Below, in pieces: positions 8,877-18,098 of a stretch of 64,000 bases of DNA. Positions within the stretch are counted from its first letter, which is position 1. Every line of letters begins with the position of its first letter. The position numbers were made by a program, and so were the translations under genes. This stretch comes from Vibrio sinaloensis (GTDB lineage: Bacteria > Pseudomonadota > Gammaproteobacteria > Enterobacterales > Vibrionaceae): NCBI RefSeq assembly GCF_000808535.1, contig NZ_JWLV01000022.1, positions 17,597 to 81,596 on the forward strand. The letters are read 5' to 3'. The notes under the pieces were generated by a model. That model made no database searches, was not told the origin of the DNA, and saw only the letters and a list, made by a program, of their open reading frames with translations.

Positions 8877-9824
8877 ATGGCTACAAAAACAGCAGACTAC
8901 ATTTGGTTTAATGGTGAAATGGTTCCTTGGGCGGAGGCAAATGTACACGTTTTGACTCACGCGATGCACTATGGAACGTCAGTATTCGAAGGTGTACGTT
9001 GCTACAACACACCCAAAGGCCCAATTGTCTTCCGCCATCTAGAGCACGCAAAGCGCCTTAAAGATTCCGCAAAAATCTATCGCTTCCCAATCCCGTACAC
9101 GGTTGAGGAGATCATGGAAGCAACGCGTGAAACGTTGCGTCAAAACAAACTTGAAAGCGCCTACATTCGTCCACTGGGCTTTGTTGGTAATGTCGGTCTA
9201 GGTGTATGCCCGCCAGTCGGCACTGAAATGGATCTGATCATTGCGGCTTTCCCTTGGGGTTCCTACCTAGGTGAAGAAGCACTAGAGAAAGGCGTGGACG
9301 CGATGATCTCTAGCTGGAACCGCGCAGCGCCAAACACCATTCCTACCGCTGCAAAAGCGGGGGGTAACTACCTATCATCACTACTTGTCGGCGGTGAAGC
9401 CCGTCGTCACGGTTACGATGAGGGTATTGCGCTAAGCGTTGATGGTTACCTATCTGAAGGTGCGGGCGAAAACATCTTTGTGATTAAAGATGGTGTTATC
9501 ACCACACCACCAGCAACCAGTGCAATCCTGCCGGGTATCACTCGCGATTCCATCATGACAATCGCTCGTGATCGCGGTTATGAAGTTCGTGAAGCAAACA
9601 TTGCGCGTGAAGCACTTTACCTAGCAGATGAAGTCTTTATGACCGGTACAGCAGCAGAGGTCGTTCCTGTTGCCACTATCGATAAGATTGAAGTCGGCAC
9701 AGGCAAACGCGGCCCAATCACCAAAGAGCTCCAAGAAGCTTACTTCGGCCTATTCAATGGCACTACAGAAGACAAATGGGGTTGGCTCGATTACGTGTAC
9801 CCACAAGACGCAGAAAAAGCTTAA
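8877..9824 (+). CDS. ilvE: Branched-chain amino acid aminotransferase
   Basis: PLP enzyme of fold type IV that performs the last transamination to Val, Leu and Ile with glutamate. 315 residues, close to the E. coli length of 309. The PLP lysine is K160 in TAAKAGGNYLSS, and the family signature around EGAGENIF is present. Ribosome site AAGGAAGG. It lies 12 bp after ilvM in the operon. Confidence 0.97.
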   Translation: MATKTADYIWFNGEMVPWAEANVHVLTHAMHYGTSVFEGVRCYNTPKGPIVFRHLEHAKRLKDSAKIYRFPIPYTVEEIMEATRETLRQNKLESAYIRPLGFVGNVGLGVCPPVGTEMDLIIAAFPWGSYLGEEALEKGVDAMISSWNRAAPNTIPTAAKAGGNYLSSLLVGGEARRHGYDEGIALSVDGYLSEGAGENIFVIKDGVITTPPATSAILPGITRDSIMTIARDRGYEVREANIAREALYLADEVFMTGTAAEVVPVATIDKIEVGTGKRGPITKELQEAYFGLFNGTTEDKWGWLDYVYPQDAEKA

Positions 9825-9854
9825 AAAGCACCGGCAAATATAGGAAGTAACACA

Positions 9855-11696
9855 ATGCCAAAATACAGATCAGCAACCACAACACATGGACGCAATATGG
9901 CCGGTGCGCGCGCTTTATGGCGTGCGACAGGTGTCAAAGACGAAGATTTCGGTAAGCCAATCATCGCCGTGGTGAACTCATTCACCCAGTTTGTACCAGG
10001 CCACGTTCACCTAAAAGACATGGGCCAATTGGTTGCAGGTGAAATCGAAAAAGCTGGCGGTATCGCCAAAGAATTTAACACCATCGCCGTTGATGATGGT
10101 ATCGCGATGGGCCACGGCGGCATGCTGTACTCACTGCCCTCACGTGAGCTTATCGCAGATTCGGTAGAGTACATGGTCAACGCGCACTGCGCCGATGCCA
10201 TGGTATGTATCTCTAACTGTGACAAAATCACTCCGGGAATGCTGATGGCGTCAATGCGCCTAAACATCCCAGTAATCTTTGTCTCTGGCGGTCCGATGGA
10301 AGCGGGTAAAACCAAGCTTTCTGACCAAATCATCAAGCTCGACCTTGTTGATGCGATGATCCAAGGCGCTGACCCGAAAGTCTCAGACGAGCAGAGTGAG
10401 CAAATTGAGCGTAGTGCTTGTCCGACTTGTGGTTCATGTTCAGGCATGTTCACGGCAAACTCGATGAACTGTCTAACTGAAGCGCTAGGTCTTTCTCAGC
10501 CAGGTAATGGCTCAATGCTAGCAACGCACGCAGACCGTGAGCAGCTGTTCATCAATGCAGGTAAACGCATTGTTGAACTCACTAAACGTTACTACGAGCA
10601 AGACGATGAATCTGCATTGCCACGCAACATCGCAACGTTTGATGCGTTTGAAAATGCGATGGCACTCGATATCGCGATGGGTGGCTCTACCAACACTATC
10701 CTTCACCTACTTGCAGCAGCGCAAGAAGGTGACGTCGATTTCGATATGGAAGATATCGATCGCCTATCTCGCCAAGTTCCTCACCTATGTAAAGTGGCGC
10801 CATCAACCCAGAAATATCACATGGAAGACGTACACCGCGCAGGTGGTGTCATGGCGATTCTTGGTGAACTGGACCGTGCAGGCCTACTTCATAATCAAGC
10901 TCGCACGGTACTTGGCTTGTCCATGAAAGAGCAACTTGCGAAATACGACATCATCCAAACGGAAGACGAAGACGTATTGAAGTTCTTCCGCGCAGGCCCT
11001 GCTGGTATTCGTACCACTAAAGCGTTTTCACAAGATTGTCGCTGGGACCGTCTTGATGATGACCGCGCTGAAGGTTGTATCCGTTCCATCGATAACGCGT
11101 TCTCACAAGAAGGTGGCCTAGCGGTACTTTCAGGCAATATCGCCCTTGATGGCTGTATCGTTAAGACAGCAGGTGTTGATGAAAGCATCCACAAATTCAC
11201 CGGCCCTGCGGTGGTATTTGAAAGCCAAGAAGATGCGGTTGAAGGCATCTTAGGCGGCAAAGTCAAAGCCGGTGATGTCGTGGTGATTCGTTATGAAGGC
11301 CCTAAAGGTGGTCCGGGCATGCAAGAGATGCTCTACCCAACCACTTACCTAAAATCGATGGGTCTTGGTAAAGAGTGTGCACTGCTGACTGATGGCCGTT
11401 TCTCGGGTGGTACATCAGGTCTGTCTATCGGTCACGCTTCTCCTGAAGCAGCAAACGGCGGCGCAATTGGTCTGGTAAAACAAGGCGATATTATCGCGAT
11501 TGATATTCCTAACCGTTCAATCTCTCTAGAAGTATCTGAACAAGAGCTTGCAGAGCGCCGTGCAAAACAAGACGAGTTAGGCTGGAAACCAGTTGACCGT
11601 CAACGTGAAGTTTCATTTGCACTAAAAGCGTACGCAAGTATGGCGACCAGTGCAGACAAAGGCGCTGTACGAGATAAATCTAAGCTAGAGGACTAG
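9855..11696 (+). CDS. ilvD: Dihydroxy-acid dehydratase
   Basis: Iron-sulfur dehydratase that converts dihydroxyisovalerate and dihydroxymethylvalerate to the 2-keto acids. 613 residues. The cluster cysteines C122 (NCDKITPGM) and C195 ([11 protein letters not shown]) and the Mg-binding D81 region are present. The C-terminal ilvD_Edd signature region ([14 protein letters not shown]) is complete. It sits in the ilv operon, four bases before ilvA. Confidence 0.97.
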   Translation: MPKYRSATTTHGRNMAGARALWRATGVKDEDFGKPIIAVVNSFTQFVPGHVHLKDMGQLVAGEIEKAGGIAKEFNTIAVDDGIAMGHGGMLYSLPSRELIADSVEYMVNAHCADAMVCISNCDKITPGMLMASMRLNIPVIFVSGGPMEAGKTKLSDQIIKLDLVDAMIQGADPKVSDEQSEQIERSACPTCGSCSGMFTANSMNCLTEALGLSQPGNGSMLATHADREQLFINAGKRIVELTKRYYEQDDESALPRNIATFDAFENAMALDIAMGGSTNTILHLLAAAQEGDVDFDMEDIDRLSRQVPHLCKVAPSTQKYHMEDVHRAGGVMAILGELDRAGLLHNQARTVLGLSMKEQLAKYDIIQTEDEDVLKFFRAGPAGIRTTKAFSQDCRWDRLDDDRAEGCIRSIDNAFSQEGGLAVLSGNIALDGCIVKTAGVDESIHKFTGPAVVFESQEDAVEGILGGKVKAGDVVVIRYEGPKGGPGMQEMLYPTTYLKSMGLGKECALLTDGRFSGGTSGLSIGHASPEAANGGAIGLVKQGDIIAIDIPNRSISLEVSEQELAERRAKQDELGWKPVDRQREVSFALKAYASMATSADKGAVRDKSKLED

Positions 11697-11699
11697 CTT

Positions 11700-13229
11700 A
11701 TGACTCTGACAAACCAAACTGGCGCAGATTATCTGCGCCAGATATTAAGAGCTCCAGTCTACGAAGTGGCAACGGTAACGCCACTTCAAGAGATGCCTCG
11801 CTTAGCCGCTCGCATTGGCAACAATGTACAAATCAAACGTGAAGACCGCCAACCGGTGCACTCGTTCAAGCTGCGCGGTGCGTACAACATGGTGGCGAGC
11901 CTCACGGATGAGCAAAAAGCAGCAGGCGTAATTGCAGCATCCGCAGGTAATCACGCTCAAGGTATGGCGCTGTCTGGCACCAAGCTGGGTATAAAAACCA
12001 CCATTGTGATGCCAAAAACCACCCCAGACATCAAAGTCGAAGCGGTGCGCGGTTTTGGTGGTAGCGTGGTGCTGCATGGCAGCAACTTTGATGAAGCCAA
12101 AGCCGAAGCAGAGCGCTTATCTGCTGAGCATGGCTACACTTTTGTACCCCCATTCGATCACCCACTTGTGATTGCAGGTCAAGGGACGATTGGTATGGAG
12201 ATGCTGCAGCAAAATGGTCACCTCGATTACATCTTCGTGCCTGTCGGTGGCGGTGGTCTTGCTGCAGGTGTTGCGGTACTGGTGAAACAGCTGATGCCTG
12301 AAATCAAAGTGATTGCGGTTGAGCCTGAAGATTCTGCTTGTCTAAAAGCAGCACTCGATGCGGGCGAACCTGTGGTGCTTGACCAAGTCAGCATGTTTGC
12401 CGACGGTGTTGCGGTAAAACGCATCGGTGAAGAGACGTTCCGTTTATGCCAGCAATTCATCGATGGTCATATTTCGGTATCCAGTGATGAAATCTGTGCG
12501 GCCGTCAAAGACATCTTCGAAGATACTCGTGCGATTGCTGAACCTTCTGGCGCGTTAGCTTTGGCGGGATTGAAAAAGTTTGCCGAGCAAAACGAGCTTA
12601 AGGGTAAGAATCTAGGTACGGTTTTATCAGGGGCCAATACCAACTTCCACGGTCTACGCTATGTTTCTGAGCGTTGTGAACTGGGTGAAAAACGTGAAGG
12701 CTTGCTGGCAGTGACGATTCCTGAACGTCAGGGCGCTTTCTTCGAGTTCTGCAATCTCATTGGCGGCCGAGCGGTAACGGAATTTAACTACCGTTACAAC
12801 GATGACGCGTTAGCCAATATTTTCGTCGGTGTCCGCCTGCAAGGTGGCCAAGATGAGCTAAACCACATCATTCACGATCTACGAGATGGAGGCTACCCAG
12901 TGGTTGACCTCTCCGATGACGAAATGGCAAAACTGCACGTACGCTACATGATTGGTGGTAAGCCTTCCAAGCCTCTCAAAGAACGTTTGTACAGCTTTGA
13001 GTTCCCAGAGTACCCAGGAGCGCTACTGAAGTTCTTGAGCACGCTCGGGACACTCTGGAACATTAGCTTGTTCAACTATCGCAATCACGGCGCGGATTAT
13101 GGTCGTGTCCTATGTGGTTTTGAGCTTGATGAATCAGACTTATCACGCTTCTCAGCACATCTGCGCGAACTTGGTTACCAGTGCAAGGACGAAACCGACA
13201 ACCCGTCATACAAGTTCTTCCTTTCTTAA
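11700..13229 (+). CDS. ilvA: Biosynthetic threonine deaminase (threonine ammonia-lyase)
   Basis: PLP enzyme that converts threonine to 2-ketobutyrate and ammonia, committing carbon to isoleucine. 509 residues: catalytic domain with PLP lysine K57 (HSFKLRGAYN) and the glycine-rich phosphate loop (VPVGGGGLAAG), followed by two ACT-like regulatory domains (about 325-500), the form feedback-inhibited by Ile and activated by Val. Last gene of ilvGMEDA, ending at a terminator. Confidence 0.97.
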   Translation: MTLTNQTGADYLRQILRAPVYEVATVTPLQEMPRLAARIGNNVQIKREDRQPVHSFKLRGAYNMVASLTDEQKAAGVIAASAGNHAQGMALSGTKLGIKTTIVMPKTTPDIKVEAVRGFGGSVVLHGSNFDEAKAEAERLSAEHGYTFVPPFDHPLVIAGQGTIGMEMLQQNGHLDYIFVPVGGGGLAAGVAVLVKQLMPEIKVIAVEPEDSACLKAALDAGEPVVLDQVSMFADGVAVKRIGEETFRLCQQFIDGHISVSSDEICAAVKDIFEDTRAIAEPSGALALAGLKKFAEQNELKGKNLGTVLSGANTNFHGLRYVSERCELGEKREGLLAVTIPERQGAFFEFCNLIGGRAVTEFNYRYNDDALANIFVGVRLQGGQDELNHIIHDLRDGGYPVVDLSDDEMAKLHVRYMIGGKPSKPLKERLYSFEFPEYPGALLKFLSTLGTLWNISLFNYRNHGADYGRVLCGFELDESDLSRFSAHLRELGYQCKDETDNPSYKFFLS

Positions 13230-13238
13230 CAATCTTAG

Positions 13239-13270
13239 AGCCAGTCAATCGACTGGCTTTAATTTTTATT
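13239..13270 (+). terminator. Terminator of the ilvGMEDA operon
   Basis: AGCCAGTC-AATC-GACTGGCT hairpin followed by TTAATTTTTATT. Confidence 0.85.
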
Positions 13271-13395
13271 GCAGCATTGCCACAGAATGCGTGATACGCA
13301 TAGATATAATGCTAAAGTTTCATTTTAGTCATACCCAAATTAGGTCTACACTCATAACCAGTTTTTAAATTGCTGCTCTATTTGTGGAGATCACT

Positions 13396-14376
13396 ATGTT
13401 TAACGCACTGATTCTAAACCAAGAAGAAAAACGTACTATCGCAACCATCGAACAGATCGATGAAGCGCAACTGCCGGAAGGCGAAGTACTGATCGATGTG
13501 GACTACTCATCACTAAACTACAAAGACGGTTTAGCAATCACAGGTAAGGGAAAAATCATCCGTAACTTCCCTATGGTACCAGGCATCGATCTCGCGGGTA
13601 CAGTAGTAAGCTCCGTCGATGACCGTTACCAAGCAGGCGACAAAGTTGTGCTTACTGGTTGGGGGGTGGGTGAGAACCACTGGGGCGGCATGGCACAGCG
13701 TGCACGCCTAAAAGCAGATTGGCTAGTGCCACTACCAAAAGGTATCGACAGCAAAAAAGCCATGATGGTCGGTACAGCGGGCTTCACTGCGATGCTGTGT
13801 GTTCAAGCCGTCATTGATGGTGGCGTGAAACCAGAAGACGGTGAAGTCCTAGTCACTGGCGCAAGTGGTGGTGTTGGCTCAGTAGCGGTGACACTTCTAT
13901 CAACACTAGGCTACAAAGTGGCAGCAGTGACAGGCCGCATTGAACAGAACGGTCCACTACTTGAAAAACTTGGTGCGAGCCGCATCATTGAGCGTGGCGA
14001 GTTTGAAGAGCCAGCGCGCCCACTCGAAAAACAAGTTTGGGCAGGTGCGGTTGATACCGTTGGTAGCAAAGTGCTCGCGAAAGTGCTCGCTCAAATGGAT
14101 TACAACAGCGTAGTTGCAGCGTGTGGTCTGGCTGGTGGTTTTGACCTACCAACAACAGTAATGCCATTTATCCTACGTAACGTACGCCTACAGGGTGTGG
14201 ATTCCGTCATGTGTCCAACAGATAAGCGAATCGCGGCATGGGAAAAACTGGTTGAGCTACTTCCAGAGAGCTACTTTGAGCAAGCATGTACCGAGGTTGA
14301 ATTAGCCGAAGCCCCAAAATACGCAGAAGACATCACGAACGGCCAAGTGACGGGTCGTGTGGTGATTAAGCTGTAA
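13396..14376 (+). CDS. acuI: AcuI/YhdH-type acrylyl-CoA reductase (NADPH)
   Basis: Zinc-independent medium-chain reductase of the YhdH/AcuI family, which reduces acrylyl-CoA to propionyl-CoA. In marine bacteria this detoxifies acrylate formed from DMSP. 326 residues: N-terminal GroES-like domain, then a Rossmann fold with GASGGVGS at 155-162. The start at 13396 is preceded by TGGAG; a GTG-type extension of four residues is unlikely. Monocistronic, convergent with the LysR gene. The acrylyl-CoA activity is inferred from family; no DMSP lyase is nearby. Confidence 0.88.
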   Translation: MFNALILNQEEKRTIATIEQIDEAQLPEGEVLIDVDYSSLNYKDGLAITGKGKIIRNFPMVPGIDLAGTVVSSVDDRYQAGDKVVLTGWGVGENHWGGMAQRARLKADWLVPLPKGIDSKKAMMVGTAGFTAMLCVQAVIDGGVKPEDGEVLVTGASGGVGSVAVTLLSTLGYKVAAVTGRIEQNGPLLEKLGASRIIERGEFEEPARPLEKQVWAGAVDTVGSKVLAKVLAQMDYNSVVAACGLAGGFDLPTTVMPFILRNVRLQGVDSVMCPTDKRIAAWEKLVELLPESYFEQACTEVELAEAPKYAEDITNGQVTGRVVIKL

Positions 14377-14390
14377 TAAACGCTACAAAG

Positions 14391-14423
14391 AAAAGAGCCA
14401 GCACCTGTAATGCTGGCTCTTTT
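14391..14423. terminator. Terminator between acuI and the LysR gene
   Basis: AAGAGCCAGCA-CCTGTAA-TGCTGGCTCTT with flanking A and T runs; works in both directions. Confidence 0.85.
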
Positions 14424-14427
14424 ACAA

Positions 14428-15369
14428 TTAGTCCAATCCAATGTCGTCAATGCGTTTAGCAATCAAGCGACTGCACTCTTCCTTAACAATTCCTCGCAGC
14501 CACTCTTGAGCCGGAGAATGCTCGCAGCGCGGATGCCAAATCATTGAGTAGTCAAACGGCGTAAACTGAAATGGTAACGGCTTAATGACTAAGTCGTAAC
14601 GCTCTGCGACTAGATACGCTAAGTCAGCGGGTACGGTAATAATGATGGGCATGGTATCAACGATCGCCAGCGCCGCTTCCAAATGGTAGGCACGCAGTAC
14701 CATCTTACGCTTTGGCTGATCGACCAGTGCCCCCTCAATCAACGCTTTCACTCCATCACTGATTGCGATCATCGCGTGCGGATAAGTCAGATAATCCGCC
14801 AAGCTCATTTCTGCGTCCGCTAAAGGATGCTGTTTAGAGAGCAAACAAAGCACCCCAACTCGGCCTAAGATCTCGCTACGCAAAGGCTCAACAGGACCAA
14901 TCGGGCGGCAAATGGCTAAATCGGCATTCTCGTAAGTAAGCTGGTCTGCCAATCGGTCATGCTGCAAGGGTAAAAAGTTAAACGAGACATTTGGCGCTTC
15001 TTGATAAATACGCGGTAAGGCAAACGGCAATATGGTTTGCATCGCGTAATCGGTCGTGGCGATAGTAAAGGTCTGCTCGCAGCTTTGCGGATCGAACTCC
15101 AACGGCGACAGCAATTGACGCAATGACTCGAGTGGCTCTCCCAAAGACCGATCAATTTCCAGCGCTTTTTCGGTCGGAATCAAATGCTGCCCTTGGCGGG
15201 TAAAGAGTGGGTCTCCTAACATGTCACGCAACCGCCCAAGCACTCGACTCATCGCCGATTGGCTTAGATTTAAACGGTTTGCCGCTTTGCTTACACTGCA
15301 TTCTTCGATTAAAACGCGCAGTGCCACCAGCAAATTCAGATCACGACGATAGATGTCTTCTAGTTCCAC
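14428..15369 (-). CDS. LysR-family transcriptional regulator, target unknown
   Basis: 313-residue LTTR: winged HTH at about 8-68 (SVSKAANRLNLSQSAMSRVLGR), linker helix, and a periplasmic-binding-like effector domain. The opening DLNLLVALRVLIEE is the style of the LeuO/NodD-like subgroup. No divergent target gene is adjacent; acuI lies convergently downstream, so the usual rule of a divergent target does not apply. Effector and targets cannot be read from the sequence. Confidence 0.88.
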   Translation of the reverse strand: MELEDIYRRDLNLLVALRVLIEECSVSKAANRLNLSQSAMSRVLGRLRDMLGDPLFTRQGQHLIPTEKALEIDRSLGEPLESLRQLLSPLEFDPQSCEQTFTIATTDYAMQTILPFALPRIYQEAPNVSFNFLPLQHDRLADQLTYENADLAICRPIGPVEPLRSEILGRVGVLCLLSKQHPLADAEMSLADYLTYPHAMIAISDGVKALIEGALVDQPKRKMVLRAYHLEAALAIVDTMPIIITVPADLAYLVAERYDLVIKPLPFQFTPFDYSMIWHPRCEHSPAQEWLRGIVKEECSRLIAKRIDDIGLD

Positions 15370-15518
15370 GTTCTGCCAAGGTCATTAAAATGTGATGCGC
15401 TATTGTACCTTTTTCAGGCAAAAAAAATCCCGCTTTTCAGCGGGGAAGCCCAAGAAAACTGGGGATAGTGTCGGAATGTAGTTGAGTGTAGTGGCAAGTG
15501 CGGACAATAGTTGGAAGT

Positions 15519-15710
15519 CTATTGACCGTTCTCATGCTCTTCAGATGCACTCGGCCAGCGGTGCATCTCGAGCCAAAACCCTACGACCGTCGCGCCCATA
15601 CCAAGTAACGGCATAAATGACGACGATTCAGATGGTGAACGTAAAACAAGAGCGCAAAAGGAAATAAAACACAGCACTGAATAGATTGTTAGCCGATCTA
15701 AAGCTGTCAT
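15519..15710 (-). CDS. Small membrane protein of unknown function
   Basis: 63 residues with two predicted membrane helices (IYSVLCFISFCALVL and MPLLGMGATVVGFWLEM) and a short charged tail (SASEEHENGQ). The start MTALD at 15710 is chosen because GGAG lies ten bases upstream; a seven-residue extension has no better site. It stands alone between the LysR gene and tusA. It resembles in plan, not clearly in sequence, the small membrane protein at 17661-17921. Function unknown. Confidence 0.65.
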   Translation of the reverse strand: MTALDRLTIYSVLCFISFCALVLRSPSESSSFMPLLGMGATVVGFWLEMHRWPSASEEHENGQ

Positions 15711-15841
15711 AATATCTGCTCTCCGTTTCAAATGTTACCAACTTGTTAACTAAGTTAAAACAAAATGATCACTTTGCCAAGGGGTTATTGAATATTTTTT
15801 CTTCAGCAGTATCATCTAGGCCCAACTGAGGTAAAACAGAT

Positions 15842-16096
15842 ATGACCATGACATTCAATCCAGAACAGGCAAATAAAACACTAGAGGCAGAAGGATTACG
15901 TTGCCCAGAGCCAGTAATGATGGTCAGGAAGACAATTCGAACTATGCAAGATGGGGAAATTTTGTTGGTCAAAGCAGACGACCCATCAACCACTCGAGAT
16001 ATCCCGAGTTTCTGTCGCTTTATGGATCATCAATTAATTGGTTCTCAGACAGAGGCGTTACCCTACCTGTATCTTATCAAGAAAGGGCTTAGCTAG
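15842..16096 (+). CDS. tusA: Sulfur carrier protein TusA
   Basis: Small cytosolic persulfide carrier that takes sulfur from IscS and passes it to TusBCD for 2-thiouridine in tRNA wobble positions. 84 residues. The sulfur-accepting cysteine is in [12 protein letters not shown] (C21; C19 if the second ATG at 15848 is used, which is the E. coli number). GAGG precedes the first ATG by ten bases. Isolated from other thiolation genes, as is common for tusA. Confidence 0.93.
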   Translation: MTMTFNPEQANKTLEAEGLRCPEPVMMVRKTIRTMQDGEILLVKADDPSTTRDIPSFCRFMDHQLIGSQTEALPYLYLIKKGLS

Positions 16097-16194
16097 ACTA
16101 ACCGCCGGATCGCACTTCATCGATTCACCACACAATTAGTCAGTTTTTCATTTTTCCTCCCTTCTAAGCTAGCAGCATTAAGGGAGGAAATTTT

Positions 16195-17304
16195 ATGCAA
16201 CGTAATCATTCCATTGATGCCATTCGCGGCACTTTGCTGCTGATCATGTCCGTAAACCACTTTATTTGGCTTACTGTGGGGTGGACAGAGATTCAATACT
16301 TTACTCTTCAACCGCTCGGGCAAGTCGGGGCTGCGGAAGGCTTTATTCTCATTTCAGGCCTGATGGTTGGGCTAATATACTCGGCCTATGATCGCCAAGT
16401 GATCCGCCAAAAACTGTTCCGCAGAGCTAAGCAACTCTACTTCTATCACATGGCAGCGATTGTCGGTTTACTGATCATCGCATCGCTACAAATTGCGCTG
16501 GAACCCTCGATTCAAGCCTTTTACAACAAGATATTTCCAGGCCTGATGGAGAACAAACTGCTTGCGGTTGCGGCAAGTGCCACCTTGATTCACAAGCCGG
16601 CGTACTTCGATATTTTGCCCATGTACATTGTTTTCCTGCTACTTGCTCCATTTGTCCTGAGCCAGTTGCAAAACGGTCGCACGGCCCAAGTGCTGATCGT
16701 CAGTATTTTGCTCTGGCTGTCGAGTCGAGTGATAAATCTGTCTGAGTGGCTCACTCCATATTTCCCCGACAGCGAACTCAATACTGGCTACTTCAGTTTA
16801 CTGGCTTGGCAGTTGATATTTGTTATTGGCATCACCTTGGGATACTACGCAAAGCACCAGCCGATAAACTGGTTTAAATATCGCTCTATCACGGTTGCCG
16901 TAGCTATCATCGCGACGATCATTTTCTTTCTCAATCGCAACGTATTGGCCGAGTATGGCATCCACTATGGAACGCTGTATGAACTTGCAGATAAGCCGCT
17001 CATCGGATGGCTAAGAGCCTTTAACTTGTTGCTGTTGGTCTACTTATTTTCTTGGCTGTTGCACTGCAAACCCAATGCGCTCGCCTTTAAGCCACTGGCC
17101 CTTCTTGGCCGCTATTCCCTACACGTTTTTACTTGGCACTACGTGGTGATTTTTGCTTTAGCACCGTTTGCATTAGGTCACTTTAACTTCCAGCCAAATT
17201 TCAACCTCTGCTTAGGTGCTGTCGCATTGTTGCTCTTTATTCCGCCACTCATAAAACAGCGACAACAACAGCTCAATACTTTGAATCTGACAAGGAGTTC
17301 CTAA
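16195..17304 (+). CDS. OpgC-domain membrane protein (acyltransferase-3-like)
   Basis: 369-residue polytopic inner-membrane protein with about ten membrane helices. The opening (SIDAIRGTLLLIMSVNHF) and the region around GQVGAAEGFILISGLMVG are typical of OpgC-domain proteins, which in the founding member succinylate periplasmic glucans. No opgGH genes are nearby, so the glucan role is not supported here; it may acylate another surface polymer. GGGAGG upstream of the ATG is a good ribosome site. The following lipoprotein gene starts directly at its stop codon, suggesting an operon of two. Confidence 0.82.
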   Translation: MQRNHSIDAIRGTLLLIMSVNHFIWLTVGWTEIQYFTLQPLGQVGAAEGFILISGLMVGLIYSAYDRQVIRQKLFRRAKQLYFYHMAAIVGLLIIASLQIALEPSIQAFYNKIFPGLMENKLLAVAASATLIHKPAYFDILPMYIVFLLLAPFVLSQLQNGRTAQVLIVSILLWLSSRVINLSEWLTPYFPDSELNTGYFSLLAWQLIFVIGITLGYYAKHQPINWFKYRSITVAVAIIATIIFFLNRNVLAEYGIHYGTLYELADKPLIGWLRAFNLLLLVYLFSWLLHCKPNALAFKPLALLGRYSLHVFTWHYVVIFALAPFALGHFNFQPNFNLCLGAVALLLFIPPLIKQRQQQLNTLNLTRSS

Positions 17305-17580
17305 ATGAAAAGAAAACTGATTGCCCTATTGGTGACTTTTATTGCCTTAATCGGGTGTAACGAGAGCGAAGAAGTCACTAGAGAAGCGAGTAAAAAGCAT
17401 GATCTGAAAGTAATAATCACAGGCATCACCGAAGAGGGCGGAAATTTCTATATTGGGTGCGTGATCAACACAGCAAGTGCGTTGATCTCAAGCTTGCACG
17501 GTAAGCGAGTTTCAACGGCTTCAACAATACGTAAAATAAAACAAAACTGGCGCATAACGCTAGTTGTAACAGCCCCTTAG
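17305..17580 (+). CDS. Putative small lipoprotein, possibly frameshifted
   Basis: 91 residues, unrecognised. N-terminal lipoprotein signal with lipobox ALIGC (Cys18), then a charged segment. AAGGAG seven bases before the ATG makes translation likely, and the ATG follows the OpgC stop without a gap. The last 40 residues are basic, with low resemblance to a secreted domain. In the +2 frame from about 17459 the reading continues with RDQHSKCVDLKLAR and stops after some 15 codons, so a frameshift or an eroded 3' end is possible. Function unknown. Confidence 0.55.
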   Translation: MKRKLIALLVTFIALIGCNESEEVTREASKKHDLKVIITGITEEGGNFYIGCVINTASALISSLHGKRVSTASTIRKIKQNWRITLVVTAP

Positions 17581-17631
17581 AGCAGAGCAACAGCCTTACC
17601 GACAGTTTACGTTTCACTTCAAAAATTGGAC

Positions 17632-17658
17632 AAAAAAAGCAGCCCGACGGCTGCTTTC
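17632..17658. terminator. Terminator between the lipoprotein gene and a small membrane protein gene
   Basis: AAAGCAGCC-CGAC-GGCTGCTTT with an A-run of seven before it; most convincing for the minus-strand gene. Confidence 0.78.
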
Positions 17659-17660
17659 AA

Positions 17661-17921
17661 TTATTCATCATATTCTAAGGTGCGGACTTCCGATTGGAGC
17701 TTATTAAGCTGTTTTCTCATCGCTCTCATCTCCTCATGCATAGGAATAATGTGTGCGACGCGAATCCACGCCTCTACCGTCAACCCAGTTAAAATAAATG
17801 TCCCGGCGACAATGGGTAACCACATGTCGGTGAGCACCATTGCTAGTAAGCATAAGGCGAGACCAAAGGTGAACAAATAACTCTGACTTTTTGGGGTCAT
17901 CCCCATGTAACGTGTAAGCAT
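17661..17921 (-). CDS. Small membrane protein with C-terminal coiled segment
   Basis: 86 residues: two hydrophobic helices (LFTFGLALCLLAMVL and PIVAGTFILTGLTVEAW), then a cytosolic-looking helix with heptad character (MHEEMRAMRKQLNKLQSEV) and an acidic end. GAGAGG precedes the ATG at 17921 by about eight bases; ATGs six residues further in are alternatives. It ends at a good terminator. Not recognised. The layout suggests a small membrane scaffold or oligomer, but no function is claimed. Confidence 0.68.
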   Translation of the reverse strand: MLTRYMGMTPKSQSYLFTFGLALCLLAMVLTDMWLPIVAGTFILTGLTVEAWIRVAHIIPMHEEMRAMRKQLNKLQSEVRTLEYDE

Positions 17922-18051
17922 AAACTTGCCCTCTCGCTATCATCCACAGGATTAAATTAGCATGACAATTGTGACACTAATATGTCAGCGATCACGACTT
18001 CCACCGAATCTGTTCAATGCGTCACGAAACTTGCTTTGTTATTGAAATACA

Positions 18052-18078
18052 AAGGCCCTAATCGAAATTAGGGCCTTG
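18052..18078 (-). terminator. Terminator of the CBP-like gene
   Basis: AAGGCCCTAAT-CGA-AATTAGGGCCTT, a near-perfect 11-bp stem 20 bp past the minus-strand stop codon. The T-run is weak. Confidence 0.75.
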
Positions 18079-18098
18079 AAGGTTGGAGTATCTTGCCC

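Noticed and set aside
9126..9142. CGTGAAAC half-site within ilvE as a possible parS
   Set aside because: Only one arm matches the ParB consensus and it is in a conserved coding region about 31 kb from oriC.
17626..17880. Plus-strand frame of 84 codons opposite the small membrane protein
   Set aside because: It lies over a terminator and antisense to a gene with a better ribosome site and membrane helices.
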